23,292 bases of DNA from contig JBGCDW010000084.1 in NCBI GenBank assembly GCA_045105775.1, forward strand, positions 1 to 23,292, in the 5' to 3' direction. Within the stretch, counting starts at the first letter, position 1; every line of letters starts with the position of its first letter. This document shows, one piece after another, positions 8,711-15,818 of this stretch. The notes under the pieces were generated by a model. The model saw nothing but the letters and a program-made list of their open reading frames with translations, did not search any database and was not told where the DNA came from. Both the position numbers and the translations under genes were made by a program. This DNA comes from Aureispira sp045105775 (lineage in GTDB: Bacteria > Bacteroidota > Bacteroidia > Chitinophagales > Saprospiraceae).

Positions 8711-9298
8711 ATGATAACCGAGTATAAATCTATGGCATACAATCCTAAAATACACAACCGTCGTAGTATTCGATTAAAAGGATATGATTATAGTCAAGCA
8801 GGTTTGTATTTTGTTACACTTTGTTGCCAAGGCCGCGTTTCATTCTTTGGCAAAATAGAAGGTGGTCATATGCAACTCAATGATGCTGGTCAAATGATTG
8901 AAAAATGGTATTGGATTTTGGAACAGAAATTTCCCGATATTCGATGCCGCGCAATGATCATCATGCCCAATCATTTTCATTGTATTCTAGAGAATATTGG
9001 TTCCGTTGGGACGGAAAAACCCATTATTGGGGCGGAAAAACCCATTATTGGGGCGGACACATTGGTCCGCCCCAACAATGGGTTACCATGCGTAATTCAA
9101 TGGTTCAAAACCATGACGACCAACGAATATATCAGGGGCGTAAAAACCTTGGGTTGGAAACGATTTGATCGCCGATTGTGGCAACGCAATTATTGGGAGC
9201 ACATTATTAGAAATCAAATAGCCTATCAGAACATTACCAATTATATTATTAATAACCCCCAAAAATGGTCTGAGGATCAATTGCGTCAAAAAAAATAA
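8711..9298 (+). CDS. REP-associated tyrosine transposase (RAYT, Y1_Tnp/IS200-like)
   Basis: 195 residues from 8711; the ATG at 8732 (MAYNPKIHNRR...) is equally likely, because RAYTs usually begin close to the conserved RRSIRLKGYDYSQAG motif. The HUH motif is HFH at residues 88-90 in IIMPNHFHCIL. Also present are the family signatures VIQWFKTMTTNEYIRGVK, LWQRNYWEHIIRN and a closing ITNYIINNPQKW; the catalytic tyrosine is probably in one of the last two. These proteins move or process REP hairpins in single-stranded form. Residues 98-122 are an insert made by a 21-base tandem duplication and a REP-like hairpin within the gene. The stop codon lies inside the stem of a downstream hairpin. The frame is intact, so it may be active. 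Confidence 0.88.
   Translation: MITEYKSMAYNPKIHNRRSIRLKGYDYSQAGLYFVTLCCQGRVSFFGKIEGGHMQLNDAGQMIEKWYWILEQKFPDIRCRAMIIMPNHFHCILENIGSVGTEKPIIGAEKPIIGADTLVRPNNGLPCVIQWFKTMTTNEYIRGVKTLGWKRFDRRLWQRNYWEHIIRNQIAYQNITNYIINNPQKWSEDQLRQKK
9012..9053 (+). repeat. 21-base tandem duplication inside the RAYT gene
   Basis: Two exact copies of a 21-base unit beginning CGGAAAAACCCATTATTGG lie at 9012-9032 and 9033-9053. Being a multiple of three, they keep the frame and encode EKPIIGA twice. The second copy forms part of the left arm of the hairpin at 9041-9082. Confidence 0.9.
9041..9082. repeat. REP-like hairpin embedded in the RAYT coding sequence
   Basis: Arms 9041-9058 and 9065-9082 are 18 bases each, with one mismatch and an ACATTG loop. 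The core is GGGGCGGAC / GTCCGCCCC. It is far more GC-rich than its surroundings and encodes the ADTLVRP segment of a variable insert in the protein. Confidence 0.85.
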
Positions 9299-9338
9299 GT
9301 AGGGACGAACACGCTGTTTCGTTCCTACTTATTTTTTT
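9294..9338. terminator. REP-like hairpin acting as bidirectional terminator between RAYT and GH16 genes
   Basis: Arms 9294-9309 and 9318-9333 form a 16-pair stem with one G-T pair and an 8-base loop. A run of T follows on the plus strand (9332-9338), and the A-run before the left arm gives the same on the minus strand. It therefore can end both convergent genes. The core GTAGG(G)ACGAA resembles palindromes that accompany RAYTs in Bacteroidota. Confidence 0.75.
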
Positions 9339-9365
9339 GATTCTACTATTTCTCAGAAAAATAAA

Positions 9366-10979
9366 TTATAACTTAACAAAGGATTTAACAGCTTTGCCAT
9401 TGTTTGATACAAATTCTATAAAATAGGTTCCTGCCTTGAGTGTGGCGACATCAATGGTAGTTGGGTTGTTGCCTGTTAGCACCACTCTACCTGTAATATC
9501 CATCACCCTATACGCCTCTATAGGCTCTTCAGTTACAATACTTAGTATATCTTGTGTAGGATTGGGATAAATAGAGATCGCCCTATTTATTTCTTCTACT
9601 GTATGCACACTTGTATTGATCGCTGATTCTCCTATCACCACAGTACCCAAGGCCGTTTCATCAACGGGATTGGCATTGAGCCCCCGAATAAAAAATCCAT
9701 ATTGAAGGACTAATCCCGAGGTTAGATCGGCCGAATCTGCTGTAATAGTAAAATTGCCACTAGGAGGAAGATCCATAATTTTGGTGCCATTTAAGGCATC
9801 TGCAAAGCCATTGGCAGGGTCTAGTGCCTTAATGAACACCTTTGCTTGGTACTTGCTGCTGTCCAAGGTATAAGAAACGACCCTTCCAGTAAAGGTGAAA
9901 TCTGCTCCCAAATAGGTTGCGCTAGGTTCCACATAGGTAGAAGCTTCCATTTCCTTATTGCCTTCACCTGTTGCTTGATTCACCCAGTAGGCATCATTAG
10001 GATTGTCTCTATAAGTGTTAAAATTGGGTTGTAAGGTCAAAGTCCCTGCTGTTCCTATATTGGTATTTAGCGTAGATTTGGCATCTGCTAATGCCCAATT
10101 GGAGCCAAAGACGTAAGCACCTCCATTGGCGGGTGTTTCAAAAACATTCATGTAGGAAGTCCAGCTATTATTGGCATCAAAATCAACCACATTAGCCCCA
10201 GAACTAGGTTTTTGGTAAATTCTAACATAATCTACCAGCATATTATTAACAGCAGGTGTGGAGGCATTGGGGGCACCTGGCCAATTTCCACCCATTGCCA
10301 AATTTAATAACAAGAAAAAAGGGTTGTGAAATTCTTCTGTAGAATTCATGCCATTGGTAATAGCTACTTGATGGTACAAATTGCCATTGACAAACCACTT
10401 AATGGCATCTTCATCCCATTCTATGGTGTAAATCTGAAATTCTCCCGCATTAACAAACGTACTTTGACCAAGACTGTGATAATTGTTAAAAAGATTGTAG
10501 TGGATGGTTCCATGTATATTCGGGCCTGTATTGACATGTTCCATAATGTCTATTTCTCCACATTGGGGCCAACTTACTGTAGAAATATTAGAGCCCAACA
10601 TCCAGAAGGCCGGCCAGAGTCCTTGCCCTGTAGGCACTTTAATTCGAGCTTCTACTTTGCCGTATTGAAAACTGTAAAGTCCTTCTGTTTTGATACGTGC
10701 AGAAGTGTAACTAGACCCCTGAAACTGTTGTTGGCGGCCTATAATGTGCAGATAACCCGTATCCACTTTTATATTGTCTGTATTGGAGGTGTAATACTGT
10801 AGTTCGTTATTTCCCCAACCACATAAGTTTGGGCAACCCGTACCAATTTCGTGTACCCATTTGGAGGCATCAAGTGTAGTGCCGTTAAACTCATCAGACC
10901 ATACTAAATTGTATTGAGCTTGAACAGCATAAGAGCCTGCCCATAACAAAAGGAAAAAAATATTCTTTACGTCAAACAT
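9366..10979 (-). CDS. Secreted GH16 beta-glucanase (laminarinase-like) with binding module and T9SS tail
   Basis: 537 residues from the ATG at 10979, chosen because MFDVKNIFFLLLWAGSYAVQAQ is a clean signal peptide. The frame stays open to 11114, but the added 45 residues precede that signal and look spurious. The GH16 domain covers about 24-256, with catalytic GEIDIMEHV at 141-149 (nucleophile E142, D144, acid/base E147) and typical GLWPAFWMLG, GGNWPG and VDYVRIYQ motifs. The methionine-containing ExDxxE form is that of beta-1,3-glucanases. Residues about 263-440 are a beta-sandwich module nearly repeated in the next gene. The end (about 465-537, SIYPNPTQDILSI...) is a type A T9SS sorting domain, so the enzyme should reach the cell surface or medium. 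It is monocistronic or loosely linked to the genes upstream, with a convergent REP-type terminator after it. Confidence 0.9.
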   Translation of the reverse strand: MFDVKNIFFLLLWAGSYAVQAQYNLVWSDEFNGTTLDASKWVHEIGTGCPNLCGWGNNELQYYTSNTDNIKVDTGYLHIIGRQQQFQGSSYTSARIKTEGLYSFQYGKVEARIKVPTGQGLWPAFWMLGSNISTVSWPQCGEIDIMEHVNTGPNIHGTIHYNLFNNYHSLGQSTFVNAGEFQIYTIEWDEDAIKWFVNGNLYHQVAITNGMNSTEEFHNPFFLLLNLAMGGNWPGAPNASTPAVNNMLVDYVRIYQKPSSGANVVDFDANNSWTSYMNVFETPANGGAYVFGSNWALADAKSTLNTNIGTAGTLTLQPNFNTYRDNPNDAYWVNQATGEGNKEMEASTYVEPSATYLGADFTFTGRVVSYTLDSSKYQAKVFIKALDPANGFADALNGTKIMDLPPSGNFTITADSADLTSGLVLQYGFFIRGLNANPVDETALGTVVIGESAINTSVHTVEEINRAISIYPNPTQDILSIVTEEPIEAYRVMDITGRVVLTGNNPTTIDVATLKAGTYFIEFVSNNGKAVKSFVKL

Positions 10980-11460
10980 AGATAGGATAAATTTAGACAA
11001 GGTTATTGTATATAAGTAGTCCTGTAAATTACTTACAACAAAAAACGGTTTTTTATCCAACTCACTAATTAATTTGTAGGAGATACGCCTTAATTCAGAT
11101 TGCACCATACCCAAGTGTGCACAAGATTCAATGCTATGTGCTCTTGTCTATAAACTTTCCATTTTTTACCTTATAATTTATTTTGGCTACCTATTTTAAA
11201 CAAAAATAGCAGCTCAATGAATGTAACATCGTTACTATTTGTTCGGCGTTGGAGGATAAAAGTTTTATGTATGAATTGGTGATTCAAAAACTATAAACAA
11301 TAATTCTTCAACTATGAAAAACTATAGTGGTTCTATCCTGTACTAGAACGAAAATAGGGATGCCTACAATCAAAAAGCTACTATTTAAACAAGAGAGTTG
11401 TTATGAAGTTGTCCTATTCTTAATCTATTTTAGGACAACTTCATACAATATCTCTATGTT
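10980..11460. other. Intergenic region upstream of GH16
   Basis: About 480 bases between the GH16 start and the stop of the module-only gene. It should carry the GH16 promoter on the minus strand. It contains the long perfect inverted repeat at 11402-11445 and two short palindromes: GTAAC-ATC-GTTAC (11223-11235) and GTTCTA...TAGAAC (11330-11349). No other gene is seen. Confidence 0.5.
11402..11445. repeat. Perfect 15-base inverted repeat after the module-only gene
   Basis: Arms TATGAAGTTGTCCTA (11402-11416) and its exact complement (11431-11445) flank a 14-base AT-rich loop. It begins 16 bases after the minus-strand stop at 11461, the place of a terminator. Neither strand has the usual T-run, so it may instead protect the 3' end of the transcript or be a mobile repeat. 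Confidence 0.7.
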
Positions 11461-12339
11461 CTATTTCTTGATAAAAGTGTCAATTTCTTTTCCACTTTCC
11501 AATGTAAATTCTACATAATAAGTACCTGCATTCAAAGCTGATACGTCGATAGTATTGGTGTTGTTTCCAACCATTACTGTTTTACCTAAAACGTCGATAA
11601 TTCTGAATGCTTCGATGTTTTTGTCTGTATCAATATTCAATACGTCTTTTGTAGGGTTAGGATAGATGTTCACTACAGAAGGTTGAGCCTGAATTCTGTT
11701 AATAGAGTTGTTAGGATCCATTTCAGTAACGACTACACTTCCTAAAGCTGCTTCATCTGCTGGATTAGCATTCAATCCACGGATGATAAAACCATACTGT
11801 ACAACCAATCCAGGTGTTAAATCAGCCGCATTTACCATTACAGAAAAGTTTCCGCTCATAGGCAAATCCATAATCTTAGTACCACCCAAAGCATCTGCAA
11901 ATCCATTGTTAGGATCCAATGCCTTAACAAATACTTTTGCTTCATATTTGCTAGTATCCAACGTGTAAGACATTACGTTACCAGTAAAGGTGAAATCTGC
12001 TCCTAATACAGTAGCACCTGGCTCTACAAAAGTAGCTGCTTCCATATCTTTGTTTCCTACACCTGTAGTTGTATCAATCCAGTAAGGATCACCTGGATTG
12101 TCTGCATATGTATTAAAGTTAGGTTGCAATGTCAAGGTATTGGAAGCACTATCGAGTGTAGATTTTGCATCTGGCAAAGCCCAAGAAGAACCAAAAGCAT
12201 AGGCTCCACCATTAGCAGGAGTTTCAAATACATTCATGTAAGAAATCCAAGCACCGTTTGCGTCAAAATCGGTTACGGTTTGAGCTGATGCAAATGTAGA
12301 AATGAATAAGGCAATAAAAAGAGTTAAAGAAGTCTTCAT
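11461..12339 (-). CDS. Secreted stand-alone glycan-binding-type module with T9SS sorting domain
   Basis: 292 residues. Signal peptide MKTSLTLFIALFISTFASAQ, then one beta-sandwich module (about 22-195) closely similar to the module in the GH16 enzyme next door: shared YMNVFETPANGGAY, TLTLQPNFNTY, GADFTFTG, KALDPxNGFADAL and RGLNANP. It ends in a type A T9SS domain (NIYPNPTKDVLNI to the C-terminus). There is no catalytic domain. It may be a surface or released protein that binds the same polysaccharide and helps the GH16 enzyme, but binding is inferred only from the company this module keeps. Codons are biased to GCT, GGT, CCT and GTA more than in GH16, which hints at strong expression. The module is not one I can place in a numbered CBM family. 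Confidence 0.75.
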   Translation of the reverse strand: MKTSLTLFIALFISTFASAQTVTDFDANGAWISYMNVFETPANGGAYAFGSSWALPDAKSTLDSASNTLTLQPNFNTYADNPGDPYWIDTTTGVGNKDMEAATFVEPGATVLGADFTFTGNVMSYTLDTSKYEAKVFVKALDPNNGFADALGGTKIMDLPMSGNFSVMVNAADLTPGLVVQYGFIIRGLNANPADEAALGSVVVTEMDPNNSINRIQAQPSVVNIYPNPTKDVLNIDTDKNIEAFRIIDVLGKTVMVGNNTNTIDVSALNAGTYYVEFTLESGKEIDTFIKK

Positions 12340-12553
12340 AAATTCTAATAATTAATGTTTGAGTAAAAATAATGATGTTTTGTTATAATTGAATATACTA
12401 CAAGTTTATACTAAACCAGTGAATTATCAAAACAAACTACATCTTATTTAAGTAAGAGAAATAAACTATTTTCATTCTCTTATCTAAAGGTAAAACAATG
12501 CAATGACAATTATGGTACTTTGCACCAAAAGCAAGAATAAAAAAACAATTTTA
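12340..12553. other. Intergenic region between module-only gene and Nudix regulator
   Basis: 214 AT-rich bases, probably holding the promoter of the 11461-12339 gene on the minus strand. An 8-base perfect inverted repeat (TAAGAGAA at 12453-12460, TTCTCTTA at 12475-12482) is the only clear structure. There is no T-run, so its role is unclear. Confidence 0.4.
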
Positions 12554-13249
12554 TTACATTTTAAAGGTATAATGCTCTTCACTAACCATTTTATCATATT
12601 TCTCTCCGTCAAAAGAGTACAAGGATGCAGGTCGATGGCGCACGTTTTGTTGTCGTTCGTTGTGTTTGATTAAGGGAATAGATTTGATCTTTTTTCTAAA
12701 ATTGGCCTTATCCATTGCTACATCAAATACATACTCATACAACTGCTGCATGTCATTGAGTGTAAATTTTTCAGGCAAGAGTTTAAAACAAACAGGGTGA
12801 GAAGCTAACTTTTGTTTTAACAATTCAAAAGTAGAATTAATGATCAAATTATGATCAAAAGCTAGCTTCCCAACCTCATGTACGGGCACCCATTGTACCG
12901 CATCTGCCCAAGAAGAAGCTTCTGCATTGATATTATCCATTTTTACCAACGCCAAATAAGCACAGGTTATAACACGACCTTGTGGGTGTCTATTGGGTGC
13001 TCCAAAAGTTTGTACTTGATGTAAATCAATATTATCTAACTTGGTCAAGTCTTGCAATATTCGATTAGCAGCCACTGGCATGTCTTCGTCAGGATAAATT
13101 AAGTCGCCAGGAATTGCCCATTCTCCAAAGAAAGGATCCATGGCGCGCTTAATTAACAATACATTTACTTCTCCATCTTTGTAACCAAAAATAACGGCAT
13201 CTAAAGAAAAAGAATAAGAAAAAAGTTTATCAAATTCTACTTTGTACAT
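12554..13249 (-). CDS. NrtR/AraR-like transcriptional regulator with degenerate Nudix domain
   Basis: 231 residues. An N-terminal Nudix fold (about 10-145: LDAVIFGYKDGEVNVLLIKR, GEWAIPGDL) is joined to a C-terminal winged helix (about 155-231: FTLNDMQQLYEYVFDVAMDKANFRKKI, then RRP-like RHRPASLYSF). The Nudix box around 48-71 has lost its catalytic glutamates: the RExxEE positions read R63-I64...D67-L68. It should therefore sense a ligand rather than hydrolyse one. In Bacteroides this family includes the arabinose regulator AraR, which has the same build. The gene starts 6 bases after the GH3 stop codon, so the two are cotranscribed, which points to control of the neighbouring sugar genes by a sugar or sugar derivative. 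Its operator was not identified. Confidence 0.82.
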   Translation of the reverse strand: MYKVEFDKLFSYSFSLDAVIFGYKDGEVNVLLIKRAMDPFFGEWAIPGDLIYPDEDMPVAANRILQDLTKLDNIDLHQVQTFGAPNRHPQGRVITCAYLALVKMDNINAEASSWADAVQWVPVHEVGKLAFDHNLIINSTFELLKQKLASHPVCFKLLPEKFTLNDMQQLYEYVFDVAMDKANFRKKIKSIPLIKHNERQQNVRHRPASLYSFDGEKYDKMVSEEHYTFKM

Positions 13250-13255
13250 TATAAC

Positions 13256-15550
13256 TTATTTAAGTTCAAATTTTGTCTCAAGGTCTTCTATCATTACTTT
13301 GAAAGAACCCGCTTCAACAATCCATTCGTTATTGGCATTTACAAACTTAAGGTTATCGGTATGAATAAGAAAATCTACTACTTTAGATTCATTAGCAGCT
13401 AGTGGTATCTTTTTAAACGCTTTTAGACGTTTGTTGGCAGGAACTATTGAAGCATACTCATCTGCTATGTATAATTGAACGGTCTCTTTTACAGCACGGT
13501 CACTCTTATTCGTTACTTTTACTTGTATTTTTACAGATTCTCCTTCTTTTAGCTCTTTGGTGCTCAATGTTAAATCTGAATATTCTAACGTACTATAACT
13601 CATTCCAAAACCAAAATCCCACTGCGGATTATAAGAATCAAAGCCATTTGTTTTTGCACGAGCAGTACTTCTTGGATGATCGTAAAATTCTATTAATCCA
13701 TCGTGTCTTGGATAGGTATATGGCAATTTACCACTAAAGTTTTCCTCTCCATATACTAATTTCGTCAGTGCTTTTGCGCCATAATCTCCTGGCAAATATG
13801 TTTGGACAATAGCGGCGGCACCATCTACAATAGTACGAATAACACGAGGTCTACCCTCTGCCAATACCAATACCACAGGTTTACCTGTTGCATAAGCCAT
13901 TTCTGCTAATTCGAGTTGTGCTGGATCCAAATTGAGCGAAAGAATATCCCCAGGCTTCTCTGTACCAGGAAATTCTCCCAAACATAATACAATAACGTCG
14001 CTTTGTTTAGCTTTGGCCTTAAAATCATCTGGATTTACCAAACGGCTGGTTTCAAAATTGTCCTTCATATACACTTCGGCTCCTTGTGCAAACAAGCAAT
14101 TTTCTTTGCCCAACTGTTGTATAAACGCCTCTTTGATATTAGGTACTCCTTTGGTATTGTACGAAGTATCTCCTCCCTGCCAAGTATGTGTCCAAGCACC
14201 ATTCAAAAAGATTAGATTATTAGACGTAGGGCCTGCAACCAATACTTTTTTTGCTTTGTCTAATGGTAGGATATTGTTATCATTTTTGAGCAGTGTGATT
14301 GATTCTAAGGCAGATTCTAAGGCTAGTTTTTTGTAGGTATCTTCCCCAAATTTGGGATATTTTTTGGCTTGATTTCTATTCTTTTCAAATAACCCTACTT
14401 TCATTTTTACACGCAAGATTCTACGCACGGCATCATCCAAGCGTTCTTCAGTAATTTTACCTTCTTTTACGCCTTTGATAATGTATTTGATGTAGTCCTT
14501 GTATTGTGGATTGTAAGGCACCATGCTCATATCGACCCCTGCATTAAAACCCTTGACCGCAGCCTCATATAAACTACTCCCTACACTATGTACGGTGTGT
14601 AACATAATAAAATCTTCCCAATCCGAAACGGTAAAGCCTTTAAAGCCCCATTCGTCTTTGAGCGTCTTGGTCAATAAATTATAATTAATGTGCCCAGGAA
14701 TACCATTTACATCCCCACTATTAATCATTAAGGTCAATGCACCTTTAGCAACAGCCGATTTAAAAGGAGGCAAATATAACTCTTGCATATACTTTTCAGG
14801 AATCCATGCCGTTGTTCTATCTCTGCCACTTACCGTGCCACTATAACCTACAAAGTGCTTGAGACAAGCGGCAGTGTGATAAGGATCTATTGTTCCTTCT
14901 CCTTGATAACCTTCTACAATCGCATCTCCCAAGACAGTTGTTAATAGAGGATCTTCTCCCAAGGTTTCAAAATGTCTTGCCCAGAGTGGTGCTCTACCCA
15001 TATCCAATACAGGCGAAAAATTCCAGTGAATGCCTGAGGCTCTTGTTTCATACGCCACCACTTCGCCAAACTGACGCGCCAATTCGGGGTTCCAAGTCGC
15101 TGCCAAGCCTATTTCCTGTGGAAAAAGGGTTCCCCCTACTGTATAATTGACACCATGTATAGCATCAATTCCATAAATAATTGGTGCCTTGGTTTCTCCT
15201 TTATCAAAAGGGGTATATACATTATCTTCTATGTATTCCCATTGCTCCATCGTAAGCGTATGGGTAACTACATTTAAAATAGATCCAACACCATACTCTA
15301 CTAAAGCTTCTTTTAGTTTATCTGGATCAAATTCAATAGGTTCAATAACATTGTTATCTGCATCGCGTTTGAGAACGGCATCCAATGTGATTTGACAGGT
15401 TTGTCCTGCTTTTTCCTCGACGGTCATACCTTCGAGAATTTTGTCAATTTTTCCTTCTATGGTAACGTCTGTTGTTGTAGAAGTTGATTGGCAGGAAGCA
15501 AAAGTAAATAATAATAAAAACCAACCAATCAAAATACAGTGATGTAGCAT
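13256..15550 (-). CDS. GH3 beta-glucosidase lipoprotein (BglX-like)
   Basis: 764 residues, normal for the family. Lipobox TFASC places the lipidated cysteine at 20. The GH3 N-terminal TIM barrel follows: YGIDAIHGVNYTVGGTLFPQ (126-145), KHFVGYS (231-237) and the nucleophile Asp310 in GFTVSDWEDF. The (alpha/beta)6 sandwich domain carries SITLLKNDNNILPLDK, and the C-terminal fibronectin-like domain runs from about 650 (KVTNKSDRAVKETVQLYI). It should release glucose from beta-linked gluco-oligosaccharides, in the periplasm or at the outer membrane. It is first in a two-gene operon with the Nudix regulator and lies divergent to the sugar symporter. Exact linkage preference cannot be read from sequence. 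Confidence 0.92.
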   Translation of the reverse strand: MLHHCILIGWFLLLFTFASCQSTSTTTDVTIEGKIDKILEGMTVEEKAGQTCQITLDAVLKRDADNNVIEPIEFDPDKLKEALVEYGVGSILNVVTHTLTMEQWEYIEDNVYTPFDKGETKAPIIYGIDAIHGVNYTVGGTLFPQEIGLAATWNPELARQFGEVVAYETRASGIHWNFSPVLDMGRAPLWARHFETLGEDPLLTTVLGDAIVEGYQGEGTIDPYHTAACLKHFVGYSGTVSGRDRTTAWIPEKYMQELYLPPFKSAVAKGALTLMINSGDVNGIPGHINYNLLTKTLKDEWGFKGFTVSDWEDFIMLHTVHSVGSSLYEAAVKGFNAGVDMSMVPYNPQYKDYIKYIIKGVKEGKITEERLDDAVRRILRVKMKVGLFEKNRNQAKKYPKFGEDTYKKLALESALESITLLKNDNNILPLDKAKKVLVAGPTSNNLIFLNGAWTHTWQGGDTSYNTKGVPNIKEAFIQQLGKENCLFAQGAEVYMKDNFETSRLVNPDDFKAKAKQSDVIVLCLGEFPGTEKPGDILSLNLDPAQLELAEMAYATGKPVVLVLAEGRPRVIRTIVDGAAAIVQTYLPGDYGAKALTKLVYGEENFSGKLPYTYPRHDGLIEFYDHPRSTARAKTNGFDSYNPQWDFGFGMSYSTLEYSDLTLSTKELKEGESVKIQVKVTNKSDRAVKETVQLYIADEYASIVPANKRLKAFKKIPLAANESKVVDFLIHTDNLKFVNANNEWIVEAGSFKVMIEDLETKFELK

Positions 15551-15818
15551 TTTTTAAAATTTTAATGATGATTAATAACAAAACTACAAAAAAATATTGT
15601 TACTTAGTGTAGGCCATACAAAAACAATAATTCTAATAAGATCAAGTTTACGAAAATAATATTCTGTATGCAACTCTTAATCCCACTTTATCATTGCTAA
15701 AATTTGCTTTTGGCATTAAAATATTGATGTATTGCATATTAAAGTTTTTTTATAAAATTGATTTTCAAGTAGAATTTAATAGTAAAGAATCCTCAATAAA
15801 TGACTAAAAATATTTTTT
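15551..15818. promoter_or_regulatory. Divergent promoter region, GH3-regulator operon and sugar symporter
   Basis: 268 AT-rich bases between two divergent starts must hold both promoters and is the most natural place for the Nudix regulator's operator. No palindrome stands out clearly enough to be named. Confidence 0.45.

Noticed and set aside
10326..10802. 158-codon plus-strand frame opposite the GH16 gene
   Set aside because: It is the antisense shadow of a conserved catalytic domain and has no recognisable features.
10980..11114. N-terminal extension of 45 residues on the GH16 gene
   Set aside because: It would put 45 residues before a clear signal peptide; the ATG at 10979 gives a normal exported enzyme.
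12505..12525. TACTTTGCACC on the plus strand, like a Bacteroidota -7 promoter element
   Set aside because: It would transcribe only antisense into the Nudix regulator, has one base too few for TAnnTTTG and lacks a good -33 element.
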